This document shows, one piece after another, positions 25,668 to 34,553 of a stretch of 64,000 bases of DNA. Position 1 is the first letter of the stretch; each line of letters begins with the position of its first letter. The stretch covers positions 27,685-91,684 of the forward strand of contig CAJTZD010000011.1 in NCBI GenBank assembly GCA_910584235.1, read 5' to 3'. This DNA comes from an uncultured Acetatifactor sp. Its GTDB lineage: Bacteria; Bacillota; Clostridia; Lachnospirales; Lachnospiraceae. Made by a program: the position numbers and the translations under genes. Under the pieces are notes generated by a model. That model made no database searches, had not been told where the DNA came from, and was given only the letters and a program-made list of their open reading frames with translations.

Positions 25668-26588
25668 TCAGGCTTTCTTCTGCAGCTCCTCGGATACCAC
25701 TGCCGCAAGGGCGATGGAATTGACCTTGGTCTCGAAAGTATCGGAGCGGCTGGTCAGGATGACGGGCACCTTGGTGCCTGTGAGAATGCAGCCGTTCTTC
25801 ATGTCCACCATATGTACGATGGCCTTATATACCAGGTTGCCCGCATGGATATCCGGGAAGAGCAGTACGTCCGCGTCGCCCTGGATTTTCCTGTGGGTCG
25901 CTCCCTTGTGCTTCGCGGCCTCCGGGTCGATGGCCAGGTCCAAAGACAGGGGCCCGTCAATGATGCATCCGGGAATCTGACCCTCCTCGCACATCTTCGT
26001 CAGCTCATCCGCCTCCACGGTAGCAGGCATCTTGGGATTGACCACTTCCACTGCCGCAAGGGGCGCTACCTTAGGCATCTCAATGCCGCAGGCGTTACAA
26101 ACGGGAATGGTATTCTGGATGATATGAGCCTTGTCCTCCAGGGTAGGATAAGTCATAAAAGCCACGTCCGTAAGGAACAGCAGTCTGTCGATAGTGGGAA
26201 CCTCAAATACCGCCACATGGGACAGAGGTTTGCCTGTGCGCAGACCCACCTCTTTATCCAGCACGCTCTTTAAGAAATCCTTGGTATCGATGATTCCTTT
26301 CATATACATATCGGCTCTGCCCTCATGAGCCAGCTTCACGGCCTTTAAGGAAGCCGCGATCATATCCGGCTCGTCAATAATCTCATAATCAGACAGATCC
26401 ATATCAATCTGTGCGGCGATCTCACGGATCTTCGCCTCGTCTCCCACCAGAATCGCATCGGCAATCCCTCTGGCCTTAGCCTCTTTTACAGCCTCCAATA
26501 CTGCGGAATCCTGCGCCACAGAAACGGACACTGTCTTCTTTGCGCATTTCTTGACCCTTTCCATAATGCTGTCAAAACCCTGTTTCAT
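25668..26588 (-). CDS. ptb: Phosphate butyryltransferase
   Basis: 306 residues from MKQGFDSIMERVKKCAKKTVSVS; this start fits the family, and AGGAAA precedes it. PTA/PTB-fold signatures: VAQDSAVLEAVKEAKARGIADAILVGD, MKGIIDTKDFLKSVLDKEVGLR, DGPLSLDLAIDPEAAKHKG, DVLLFPDIHAGNLVYKAI and PVILTSRSDTFETKVNSIALA. It converts butyryl-CoA and phosphate to butyryl phosphate, feeding buk. The order ptb-buk matches butyrate-forming clostridia. A good promoter lies upstream. Confidence 0.95.
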   Translation of the reverse strand: MKQGFDSIMERVKKCAKKTVSVSVAQDSAVLEAVKEAKARGIADAILVGDEAKIREIAAQIDMDLSDYEIIDEPDMIAASLKAVKLAHEGRADMYMKGIIDTKDFLKSVLDKEVGLRTGKPLSHVAVFEVPTIDRLLFLTDVAFMTYPTLEDKAHIIQNTIPVCNACGIEMPKVAPLAAVEVVNPKMPATVEADELTKMCEEGQIPGCIIDGPLSLDLAIDPEAAKHKGATHRKIQGDADVLLFPDIHAGNLVYKAIVHMVDMKNGCILTGTKVPVILTSRSDTFETKVNSIALAAVVSEELQKKA

Positions 26589-26743
26589 TTTCCTGTCTTC
26601 TTCCTTTCTGCCCTGACCGGGCATGTTCTTTTTGCCTGATTGTGTTCTCTTTCGGAGTCTTCATTCTTTTGGACACAAACAGAAACCGGATACCTGCTCC
26701 GGCTGCATGAATAGCATAATATGTATTGCTCCTGTTATTAAGA

Positions 26744-26772
26744 ACTATAACACACAGGCCTGCAAAATGCAA
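26744..26772 (-). promoter_or_regulatory. ptb-buk promoter
   Basis: On the minus strand -35 TTGCAT (26767-26772), a 17-nt spacer, -10 TATAGT (26744-26749), about 155 nt upstream of the ptb start, leaving a long leader in which I see no known riboswitch. Confidence 0.6.
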
Positions 26773-26813
26773 GAGTGAAAGGCCTTGACTATAGGGGAAT
26801 CAGCGCTTATACT

Positions 26814-26838
26814 GCCGGCGCCTTTGCGGGGCGCCGGC
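26814..26838. terminator. GC-rich hairpin downstream of GH95 gene
   Basis: GCCGGCGCC (26814-26822) and GGCGCCGGC (26830-26838) form a perfect 9-bp stem with a 7-nt loop, 18 nt past the stop of the minus-strand GH95 gene. There is no clear T-run on the minus strand, so it is a stem terminator or a transcript-end stabiliser; assignment moderate. Confidence 0.5.
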
Positions 26839-26855
26839 ATATTTATGCATGTATA

Positions 26856-28985
26856 TCAGTCAATGATCTGCGCCTTATTGCCCTCCCACCGGAAGCTGAT
26901 CTTCTCACCGCCTCTGGTGACAAAGCCCCGCACTTCGCCGCTCTTCCACTCTTTCGGAAGCGCCGGGAGAAGCTGCGTCTCGCCGGTATGACTCTGCATC
27001 AGGGCCTCGCAGATAGCGGATACGATCCCGAAATTGCCGTCAATCTGGAAAGGCGGATGGGCGTCCATCATGTTCGGGTATATGGATGCGGCGAACATAT
27101 GGCGGATATGGTGCATGACGCCATCCGGATTTTTCAGCCTGGCATGGACATTGGCGATCCAGGCGTTGGACCATCCGGTGCCGCCTCCGCCATTGTCAAG
27201 TCTTCCCTGCAGGGTCTTTCTCACCGCCTCATCCATCTCTCCGTCCGCCCAGATATCCGATGGGAAGAAGCCGTACAGATGGGAAATATGGCGATGTCCC
27301 CGCTCACGTTCCTCAAGGACGCAGCCCCACTCCAGGATACGTCCGTCCTCCCCTATGGCAACGGGCTTGACCTTACTCAGAATCTTCCGGTAATGTTCGG
27401 TGTCCTCTCCCAGGATCTGTCCCGCTTTTATCGTCTTGTCAAACAGATCATAGATAATGGACAGATCCATGGCGCTTCCCTCACACACCGCGCATCTGCT
27501 GCCGTTCCAGATAAATTCGTTTTCCGGGGATGTAGACGGGCTCGTGGTCAGATATCCCTCCCCATCCTCCACCATCCAATCCTCCAGGAAGTCTGCCGCC
27601 CCGGTCAATACCGGATAATATTCCCGGAGAAACGCCTGATCTCCGGTATGCAGATAATGCTCCCAGATGTGCCTTGCGCTCCAGAAGCCGCCCATCTGCC
27701 AGAAGCCCCAGATGGGATTTTTCGTAGCCTCGTAATTGAATCTCCACAGATCACTGTTGTGCCAGCTGGCCCACCCGCGCAGTCCGAAATGATTGCCTTT
27801 TTTTGCAAGATCCTTTAGCATCTCCAGCAGAGGCATATGGCATTCCGGCAGATCGCAGGTCTCAACCGGCCAGTAGTTCATCTGGGTATTGATATTCATG
27901 GTATAATTGCTTGCCCATGGCGGTACGGGCTTTTCATTCCAGATTCCCTGGAGATTCATAGCCTGTGTCCCGGGCTGGGAGGCGCATATGGCCAAATACC
28001 TGCCATAGTCAAACAGGAGGCACACCAGGCCGTTATCCACGGTTCCTTCCCCCGCTTTCCGGATTCTCACATCCGTGGGGAGCGCGCTGTAGTCCTCTCC
28101 GTGAATCTGCAGCGAGACACGGTCATAATACTTTCTGTAGGCCTCCATATGTCTCTGCCGCAGTGTTTCATAAGTATAGCCTGCCGCGGCTTCCAGCGTA
28201 AGCCTGCACTGGTCCTTATATTCCCGGCCCTGGGAGACGGGCATTTTGTCATATCCGTTGAAGCTGGTCTTCAGGGAAAAGAGAATCGTGATCTCCGAAA
28301 CCCCGACGACCATCACGGAATTGCCTCCCGAAGCAAGCTGTTGGTAATCCTTGGCCAGCACTTTCATGAGGGAACAGAACTGTACGCTCTCTTCCTCCGT
28401 GTACACATTGTCGCGTTCTGTAGGGCATCTCCCCTGTATCTCTATGGCTCCGTTTTTTTCTTTGGCACAATTTTCCAGCGTCACTGCCTGATAAATGTGG
28501 AACTGCTTCCCTTTCTGGCATCCGATATGCACTACAAGAACATCATCTTCCAGTGAGACAAAGGCTTCCTTTTCGATGAGCTCGCCATTGTACCGGAAAG
28601 CCGTCCGGGTGATTCCGCTTGCCAGGTCCAGCTCACGGCGGTAATCCGTTATCTCGCATTTGGGATTTTCACAGATCATGTCGATGAAAATGCTGCCATA
28701 GGGCACATACATCTGTGAATTAACACCTGCCATTGTCTCCGAGAGAGCCCTGTGCGCCTGGTCATATTCCTTCTCCCTCAGCAGGCGGCGGACGCGGGCA
28801 AGTTCTTCCATGCTGTGCTCTGTGGCGCACTTTCCGGGATGTCCTGTCCAGAGCGTGTCCTCATTGATCTGAAGCCTGTCGCGGAACACCCCTCCGAAGA
28901 CCATGGCTCCCAGCCTCCCGTTTCCCAGGGGCAGCGCTTCCTCCCATGTTTCGGCCTCTTTCGCATACCATAATTTGCGTTCCAT
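26856..28985 (-). CDS. Glycoside hydrolase family 95 (alpha-L-fucosidase-type)
   Basis: 709 residues without a signal peptide, so cytoplasmic. The N-terminal beta domain shows EALPLGNGRLGAMVFGGVFRDRLQINEDTLWTGHPG, the GH95 signature. The (alpha/alpha)6 catalytic part has NLQGIWNEKPVPPWASNYTMNINTQMNYWP (paired Asn residues), TTSPSTSPENEF (catalytic Glu region), HRHISHLYGFFPSD and HPPFQIDGNFG (catalytic Asp region). GH95 enzymes hydrolyse alpha-1,2-fucosides or alpha-L-galactosides of host or plant glycans. No transporter is adjacent. The substrate could be fucosylated glycan fragments imported elsewhere in the genome. Confidence 0.92.
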   Translation of the reverse strand: MERKLWYAKEAETWEEALPLGNGRLGAMVFGGVFRDRLQINEDTLWTGHPGKCATEHSMEELARVRRLLREKEYDQAHRALSETMAGVNSQMYVPYGSIFIDMICENPKCEITDYRRELDLASGITRTAFRYNGELIEKEAFVSLEDDVLVVHIGCQKGKQFHIYQAVTLENCAKEKNGAIEIQGRCPTERDNVYTEEESVQFCSLMKVLAKDYQQLASGGNSVMVVGVSEITILFSLKTSFNGYDKMPVSQGREYKDQCRLTLEAAAGYTYETLRQRHMEAYRKYYDRVSLQIHGEDYSALPTDVRIRKAGEGTVDNGLVCLLFDYGRYLAICASQPGTQAMNLQGIWNEKPVPPWASNYTMNINTQMNYWPVETCDLPECHMPLLEMLKDLAKKGNHFGLRGWASWHNSDLWRFNYEATKNPIWGFWQMGGFWSARHIWEHYLHTGDQAFLREYYPVLTGAADFLEDWMVEDGEGYLTTSPSTSPENEFIWNGSRCAVCEGSAMDLSIIYDLFDKTIKAGQILGEDTEHYRKILSKVKPVAIGEDGRILEWGCVLEERERGHRHISHLYGFFPSDIWADGEMDEAVRKTLQGRLDNGGGGTGWSNAWIANVHARLKNPDGVMHHIRHMFAASIYPNMMDAHPPFQIDGNFGIVSAICEALMQSHTGETQLLPALPKEWKSGEVRGFVTRGGEKISFRWEGNKAQIID

Positions 28986-29131
28986 TTTCTGTCCTCTCTT
29001 CTCGTTTTGTATATGCCCCCGCCCCTCCGGGGAAAGGCAGGCATCATATCCAGATTATTATAACTCATATACCGGGATTTTGGTATGACTATTCTTCAAA
29101 TTAGTACACTATTTTTATTTTCTCCCATCTA

Positions 29132-29160
29132 TTGCTTTTTAAAGAAAACTAATATATAGT
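29132..29160 (+). promoter_or_regulatory. sda operon promoter
   Basis: -35 TTGCTT (29132-29137), a 17-nt spacer, -10 TATAGT (29155-29160), 51 nt before the sdaAB start. Confidence 0.65.
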
Positions 29161-29211
29161 AAAAATTGAAAACAAACTCGGAGCGCAGCCAAAACAAAGG
29201 AGTCAGACAAT

Positions 29212-29880
29212 ATGAATTCATTCGATATCATCGGCCCCGTCATGGTGGGGCCATCCAGCTCCCACACCGCGGGAGCTGTCAAGATCGGAAATATTTCGCG
29301 AAAGCTGCTGGGAGCGCCTGTCCGGAAAGCGGATATTTTTTTCCACGGTTCTTTCCTTGCCACGGGAAAGGGGCATGGGACGGACAGAGCCCTGGTGGCA
29401 GGACTGCTGGGCTTTCCGGTAGACGATTCCCGGATTCCGGAATCGTTCCGCTATGCCCAGGAGGCCGGAATGGAATACCGCCTGTCAGGCATTGACTTAG
29501 GCGACGTACATCCCAATTCGGTGAAGCTCCTCCTAAGGGGCGAGGAGGGACAGAAAATAGAGATCGTGGCCGCCTCCGTGGGCGGCGGCGCCATCCGGGT
29601 CACCCAGATCGACGGTCTGCCCGCCAATTTCTCCGGAGATTATCCTACATTGGTGGTAAATAATTTAGACCAGCCAGGCCATGTGACGGAGATCACATCC
29701 ATGCTCAGCCACAAGTCCATCAATATCGCCACCATGCAGCTGTACCGCTCCTCCAAGGGAGGCCATGCGGTCATCGTGCTGGAATGCGACCAGGAGGTTC
29801 CTGCCGAGGCCATCCGCTGGCTGTCCCATCTGGAGGGCATTCTGAAAGTGACTTACCTGGGGCTGGCGGAGCGGACCTGA
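29212..29880 (+). CDS. sdaAB: L-serine dehydratase, beta subunit
   Basis: 222 residues. Begins FDIIGPVMVGPSSSHTAGAVKIGNISRKLLG, the beta-subunit hallmark, and ends with an ACT domain (PTLVVNNLDQPGHVTEITSMLSHKSINIATMQLYRSSKGGHAVIVLECDQ) that binds serine or another amino acid for regulation. With the alpha subunit it forms the [4Fe-4S] enzyme converting L-serine to pyruvate and ammonia, supplying acetyl-CoA for butyrate formation. The alpha gene starts 77 nt downstream. Confidence 0.95.
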   Translation: MNSFDIIGPVMVGPSSSHTAGAVKIGNISRKLLGAPVRKADIFFHGSFLATGKGHGTDRALVAGLLGFPVDDSRIPESFRYAQEAGMEYRLSGIDLGDVHPNSVKLLLRGEEGQKIEIVAASVGGGAIRVTQIDGLPANFSGDYPTLVVNNLDQPGHVTEITSMLSHKSINIATMQLYRSSKGGHAVIVLECDQEVPAEAIRWLSHLEGILKVTYLGLAERT

Positions 29881-29956
29881 GCGGCCGGTTCCATCCGCAA
29901 TGCAGCGCGGACAGGGGCTGTATCCCGTACTATACCCACAGAACAGGAGAAAATGT

Positions 29957-30826
29957 ATGTATCAATCATTCCAGGAAATCATGGACATAGAGAAAGAGAC
30001 CGGAAAGAAATTCTGGGAAATCGTAAGAGACAATGACTGCAGGGAACTGGAGATCAGCAAGGATGAGGCTTTCCGCCGGATGCAGGCCATGTACCAGGCC
30101 ATGGGGGAGGCCGACGGTTCCTATGATCCGGCTCTGTCCTCCGCCAGCGGACTGGTGGGCGGAGACGGAGAAAAGCTTTCCGCCGCCCGAAAGAGCGGCG
30201 CCCTGCTGTGCGGCCCTTTCCTGGGGCTGGTCATGGAGAAAGCCGTGAAGATGGGAGAGTCCAACGCCTGTATGCGGCGTATCGTGGCAGCCCCCACCGC
30301 CGGGTCCTGCGGAGTGTTGCCGGCCGTACTCCTCTCTCTGGAGGAGGAGAAAGGATACCCTGCGGATGAGATGGTGAAAGCCCTCTATGTCAGCGCAGGC
30401 ATAGGAGGCATCATCGCCCAGCGGGCATCCGTGTCCGGAGCGGCAGGGGGATGCCAGGCCGAGATCGGAGCCGCCTCCGCCATGGCTGCCGGCGGCGTCG
30501 CTTTTCTGCTGGGAGGAGACGGGGAAGCTATCGCCCATGCCGCCGCCCTGGCCATGAAAAATCTTCTGGGCCTTGCCTGCGATCCTGTGGCAGGACTGGT
30601 GGAGGTTCCCTGCGTGAAACGGAACGTCATCGGCGCGGTAAACGCCCTGACCTCAGCGGACCTGGCGAATGCGGGCATCCGCAGCAAGATTCCTCCGGAT
30701 GAGGTGTTCGACGCCATGCGAAGCGTGGGGAAGATGCTGCCTGAGGATCTGCGGGAGACGGGAAAGGGCGGCCTTGCGGCCACCCCCACGGGCGTTGCTT
30801 TCCGGGAGGGCCTGAAGACTTTCTAG
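29957..30826 (+). CDS. sdaAA: L-serine dehydratase, alpha subunit (Fe-S)
   Basis: 289 residues from MYQSFQEIMDIEKETGKKFWEIV; AGGAG 7 nt upstream fixes this ATG (29957) over the frame-open start at 29900. Catalytic and cluster regions: VAAPTAGSCGVLPAVLLSLEEE, GAAGGCQAEIGAASAMAAGG, LGLACDPVAGLVEVPCVKRN (conserved Cys ligands) and a TPTGVAF tail. Cytoplasmic partner of sdaAB. Its TAG stop shares the CTAG palindrome with the stop of the convergent carboxypeptidase gene. Confidence 0.95.
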   Translation: MYQSFQEIMDIEKETGKKFWEIVRDNDCRELEISKDEAFRRMQAMYQAMGEADGSYDPALSSASGLVGGDGEKLSAARKSGALLCGPFLGLVMEKAVKMGESNACMRRIVAAPTAGSCGVLPAVLLSLEEEKGYPADEMVKALYVSAGIGGIIAQRASVSGAAGGCQAEIGAASAMAAGGVAFLLGGDGEAIAHAAALAMKNLLGLACDPVAGLVEVPCVKRNVIGAVNALTSADLANAGIRSKIPPDEVFDAMRSVGKMLPEDLRETGKGGLAATPTGVAFREGLKTF

Positions 30827-32043
30827 GCGCCTCCCCCCTGCTCTCCCGCCTCTTCGGTTTCCGGCAGGAATGTCTGGTACAGCTCTACCTGATCGCTAAT
30901 ACAGGTCCAGGTGCTGACGGAGCCTGCGGTTACGCACAGATATTCCCTGCCGTACCTGTCCAGCCCCAGGCTGGCCGCACAGCTGCCGGACTGGTCTACA
31001 TATCCCGTCTTGGCGCACAGTACCTCCCCATGGGTGTCCTTGTCCTCGATCCGCCGCAGAAACCAATTTGAGATCAGCAGCCCCTCCGGATGCTCCGGCG
31101 TCAGGGATGTGTTGTAGGTGTGGGCTGCCATCACATCCCTGCAGAACGGATTGTCCACCGCGGCTTTTAAAATGACAGCCATGTCATATGCAGTGGAATA
31201 ATGGGCCTCGTCATAGATACCCACGCAATTGGTCACATGGGTGGTCTCTCCCAGCCCCATTTCATCCAGCTTCTCATTCATCATATCCACGAAAGCCTCG
31301 TGGGAGCCTGCCACATAAATAGCCAGTGCCAGCGCGGAATCCGCGCCGGAGGGCAGAATCGTTCCGTAGAACATATCCCTGACTGTCACGTTCTCGTTCA
31401 GGGCATGGCCGGTATTGCTGCAGCCATTGACAAAGCTGTAGTCCGTGATGGCTATGGTAATAGGCGCGGTCTTGTCCAGATCTTCCGCTGTCAGATGCTC
31501 TGCCGCCACCAGAACCGTCAGCATCTTGGTCATGGAGGCGGGATTCATCCGCGTATAGGCCTCTCTCTGAGCCAGAATTTCTCCGGTCTGGGCATTAATG
31601 AACACCCCGTATTTGCTCAGATTTGTCTCGGTAAAGTCCTTTGTGTTCTCTGTGGTCCGAAATACCGCGCTCTCTTCCCAGATCACGCCTCCCAGGGGCG
31701 CCAGGGTCGGGAATGGTCCCATTGCTTCCCCCTGCGTATCCGGCTGTGAGGAACTCTCTGTTTGGTCTGCATTCCCGGGAATCCCCGGATTCTCCTGATT
31801 CATGACGCCGTCTTTCTCCCGGCTTTCTGCCAGGTTCTGACTTTCACCCGATTCTTCTTCCTGTCCGCTGTCCCTGTGAGACATGGCTGCGGCGCCGATT
31901 CCCATGCCGACGCCGATCATGATGGCCAGCCCTGCCGCCACCGGAATGCCCCATTTATATAAAAGCTCGCGTCTGCGCTTTTCTTTCTTCATCTGTTCCA
32001 GGCGCGCCCTGCGGCGGGCCTGACGTTCTTCTTCTGTTTCCAT
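30823..32043 (-). CDS. D-alanyl-D-alanine carboxypeptidase (PBP5-like serine peptidase)
   Basis: 406 residues. Cytoplasmic basic head, a membrane helix about 28-52 (WGIPVAAGLAIMIGVGMGIGAAA), a Ser/Glu-rich linker, then the S11 peptidase domain. Active-site motifs: SxxK in NPASMTKMLTVLVAAE (about 178), an SGN-type triad as LPSGADSALALA (SGA rather than SGN/SGD) and KTG in VLCAKTGYVDQSGSCA. It trims the terminal D-Ala from peptidoglycan outside the membrane. The start follows a repeat element (32068-32192), with a GAAAGGAAA ribosome site. Confidence 0.9.
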   Translation of the reverse strand: METEEERQARRRARLEQMKKEKRRRELLYKWGIPVAAGLAIMIGVGMGIGAAAMSHRDSGQEEESGESQNLAESREKDGVMNQENPGIPGNADQTESSSQPDTQGEAMGPFPTLAPLGGVIWEESAVFRTTENTKDFTETNLSKYGVFINAQTGEILAQREAYTRMNPASMTKMLTVLVAAEHLTAEDLDKTAPITIAITDYSFVNGCSNTGHALNENVTVRDMFYGTILPSGADSALALAIYVAGSHEAFVDMMNEKLDEMGLGETTHVTNCVGIYDEAHYSTAYDMAVILKAAVDNPFCRDVMAAHTYNTSLTPEHPEGLLISNWFLRRIEDKDTHGEVLCAKTGYVDQSGSCAASLGLDRYGREYLCVTAGSVSTWTCISDQVELYQTFLPETEEAGEQGGGA

Positions 32044-32067
32044 CTATGTTAAGGTTTCCTTTCTTAT

Positions 32068-32192
32068 TCCAGTTCCGAAGCCTCTTAAGAAAATGCCCTT
32101 TTCGGAGTTCAGCTTCCGGTCACTTATTTCATGTGCCCGCAATCTGAACCGGGCTTTTTCTATGACACTTCTGTCTCCAGTTCCGAAGCCTC
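32068..32192. repeat. Intergenic repeat element, copy A
   Basis: A 17-bp direct repeat (TCCAGTTCCGAAGCCTC) occurs at 32068-32084 and 32176-32192, 108 bp apart. The right copy is part of the 3' coding end of the cysteine-cluster gene. The intervening DNA contains CTTCCGGTCACTTA at 32113 and GTGCCCGCAA, also found in copy B at 38.8 kb. It lies about 25 nt before the start of the carboxypeptidase gene. Confidence 0.7.
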
Positions 32193-32843
32193 CCGCCACC
32201 GGGTTAACCGCTCCTCGAATTGTCCGTAGAAGTCCCGGTCGGTTTCGTAGGCTTGCATATAAAAGGTCTGTAGCAGCAATGTATTCAGGCGCTTTGCCTC
32301 CTCCAAATCTTCCTCTCCCGCCGCTTTTTCCTCCACTGCGCTTATGACGGAATGCCACTGGCAGATGAAAGTATGGTTTCTGGCCTGATTCGGGGTATCG
32401 ATCCACTTTGACACCTTGACCTTGGCACGTTTTTTCTCCTGGCACTCCCCGACCTGGAGAAAATACTTGAAATCACCGTTCTCATAAAACCGCCCCAGCG
32501 GGAACAGGCGACAAACGCCGGGGCGCCAGGCATGGATACTGCAGCGTCCGCCCTCGTCCAGAAAGGCGCAGCGCTCCTCAGCCCCCGTCATCTTCATGCT
32601 GGGCAGAATGACTCCATTAGTCACTCCCAATTCCAGCATTTCCTCCCCCAACAGCGCAGGCAGGCTCTTCCCCACACCCTGCTGCAGCCGGTATATGTCA
32701 AAGGGATCCAGAATCACCGAGTTTCCCATGCCCGTACAGCATTTATGACAGCCCTTACAGCCATGGCAGTCTGCCTTTACCATATCGTTGCCGCCATACA
32801 GGCGCCCGTCAGAAATCTCTTCGAGACTGACATATCTCTTCAT
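32160..32843 (-). CDS. YkgJ-family cysteine cluster protein
   Basis: 227 residues. Seven to eight Cys in the Zn/Fe-cluster pattern of the YkgJ/CxxCxxCC family: CHGCKGCHKCCTGMG (residues about 26-40), ERCAFLDEGGRCSIHAWRPGVCRLFPLG (about 90-118), and later GECQEKK and FICQW. The molecular role is undefined in the family. Cytoplasmic. The last codons are duplicated in the repeat element that separates it from the carboxypeptidase gene. Confidence 0.88.
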   Translation of the reverse strand: MKRYVSLEEISDGRLYGGNDMVKADCHGCKGCHKCCTGMGNSVILDPFDIYRLQQGVGKSLPALLGEEMLELGVTNGVILPSMKMTGAEERCAFLDEGGRCSIHAWRPGVCRLFPLGRFYENGDFKYFLQVGECQEKKRAKVKVSKWIDTPNQARNHTFICQWHSVISAVEEKAAGEEDLEEAKRLNTLLLQTFYMQAYETDRDFYGQFEERLTRWREASELETEVS

Positions 32844-33230
32844 GCTTCCCCACCATGCCTCTCATCCCTCCGCGTTTTTGACTTTCCCGGTCACCAAAAA
32901 TCCGGAAAATCTGACAAAGGGCTCCCGGAAGATAAGTCACCCCTGTCACTTTTTGTCGGAGGCTTTGATTTTTCTCTATTTTCTGAAATTCTGCGATGTC
33001 ATAAATCTGTGACAGATATGTCATAACTTATACCGACGGTCGCTATCCTTTGACAAACCCCCCGCCTCACCGGAGGATAGCATCATGAACCTTTGGAAAA
33101 TTTGACCGCTCGTGAGTATATGTCAATCCGTCCGATATGAGCCGAATCATTTGCATTATATCAATTTGGCTTAAGATATGCAAGACCTGGAAAACATATT
33201 CTCGTCCCGAGTACGGATGTTGAGTATGTC
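32844..33230. other. Intergenic region, no gene seen
   Basis: About 390 bp between the cysteine-cluster gene and the etf terminator. Includes GC-rich and AT-rich patches; no coding frame has family-like content and no tRNA fold was recognised. It must hold the promoter for the minus-strand cysteine-cluster gene, but I could not choose -35/-10 boxes with confidence. Confidence 0.4.
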
Positions 33231-33235
33231 CGCTA

Positions 33236-33282
33236 AAAACTCCCATGAACCCTGAAAAAATCCGGGACTCATGGGAGTTATG
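33236..33282 (-). terminator. Rho-independent terminator of the butyrate operon
   Basis: AACTCCCATGA (33238-33248) pairs perfectly with TCATGGGAGTT (33269-33279). On the minus strand the stem ends in GGGAGTTTTTAG, a U-run typical of intrinsic terminators, 32 nt after the etfA stop. Confidence 0.88.
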
Positions 33283-33310
33283 TTTTTGCAGGACAGCGGG
33301 ACAGCCTGCC

Positions 33311-34357
33311 TTAGTTCTTATTGGCCAGCTCCGCGCGAAGCTTCTCGGTCAGGGCGGGCACGATCTTGTTCAGGTCGCCTACAATGCCATAGTCAGCCAC
33401 ATCGAAGATAGGAGCTGTCTCGTCCTTGTTGATGGCGATGATAATGTCGGATTCCTCCATGCCGGCCAGATGCTGGATGGCGCCGGAGATACCGATAGCG
33501 AAGTAAACATTGGGGCGAACGGTCTTGCCGGTCTGTCCTACCTGGAGATCCTTGGGCTTCCAGCCTGCGTCCACCACGGCACGAGAGCAGCTCACGGTGC
33601 CGCCGATCACCTCGGCCAGATCCTCCAGAATCTTGAAGTTCTCGGCATTGCCCATTCCGCGGCCGCCGGATACCAGAATCTTGGCATCCATGATGTCCAC
33701 GGTCTCGGACACGGCCTTTACCACCTCCAGAATCTCTACATAGTTCTGGTTGGGGGTAAATCCGGGGTTAAACTCCTCCACATTGGCCTTTACGCCGGCC
33801 TGTCTCTCTTTCTTCTGCATAACGCCGGGACGGACGGTAGCCATCTGGGGGCGGAAGTCAGGGCAGGCAATGGTGGCGATGGTGTTGCCGCCGAATGCGG
33901 GACGGGTCATCAGCAACTGGTTGTGCTTCTGCTCCTTGCCGGGAATGGGGTTCAGCGGGAAATCGCCGATGTCAAGCTGGGTGCAGTCTGCGGTGAGGCC
34001 GGTGTGGATCCTTGCGGAGACACGGGGGCCAAGGTCACGTCCGATGGCGGTAGCGCCCACCAGGAAGATTTCCGGCTTATACTTCTCGATGACGCTGGCC
34101 AGTGCATGGGCATAGGGTTCGGTCCGGTACTCTTTCAGTTCGGGATCGTCCACCACGATTACCCTGTCGGCGCCGTACTCTGCCAGCTCGTCTGCCAGCC
34201 CTTTCACGCCGCTTCCTACCAGAACGGCAGTCACCTCAGTCCCAAGATCCGCGGCCAGATCCTTGCCCTTGCCGATCAGCTCGAATGCAATGCTATTGAC
34301 GACATTGTCCACCTGCTGCGCGAAGACATATACGCCCTTATATTCTTCTAAATTCAT
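33311..34357 (-). CDS. etfA: Electron transfer flavoprotein, alpha subunit
   Basis: 348 residues, normal length. EtfA N-domain (YKGVYVFAQQVDNVVNSIAFELIGKGKDLAADLG) and FAD-binding C-domain: ILVSGGRGMGNAENFKILEDLAEVIG, GAVVDAGWKPKDLQVGQTGKTVRPNVYFAIGISGAIQHLAGM and IIAINKDETAPIFDVADYGIVGDL. With EtfB it carries electrons for butyryl-CoA dehydrogenase; in clostridia the Bcd-Etf complex bifurcates from NADH to crotonyl-CoA and ferredoxin. Last gene of the operon, terminator right behind. Confidence 0.95.
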   Translation of the reverse strand: MNLEEYKGVYVFAQQVDNVVNSIAFELIGKGKDLAADLGTEVTAVLVGSGVKGLADELAEYGADRVIVVDDPELKEYRTEPYAHALASVIEKYKPEIFLVGATAIGRDLGPRVSARIHTGLTADCTQLDIGDFPLNPIPGKEQKHNQLLMTRPAFGGNTIATIACPDFRPQMATVRPGVMQKKERQAGVKANVEEFNPGFTPNQNYVEILEVVKAVSETVDIMDAKILVSGGRGMGNAENFKILEDLAEVIGGTVSCSRAVVDAGWKPKDLQVGQTGKTVRPNVYFAIGISGAIQHLAGMEESDIIIAINKDETAPIFDVADYGIVGDLNKIVPALTEKLRAELANKN

Positions 34358-34553
34358 TTTGTCCTCCTATTTGCCTATCTCTCCGGCCAGTGCCGGGAGG
34401 CGTCTGCCTCTGGAGCAGCCTCCGGTCCCTGCGCTTTCCGGACAGATACTGTTTTCATCATATATTGACATCCGGCCAGCCCTGGCCGGATTATCCTGCC
34501 CGGCGGTTCCAGCGCCGCTTCTGCTTTGCGGCCGCTGTCAGCCCCAGGCCGGA

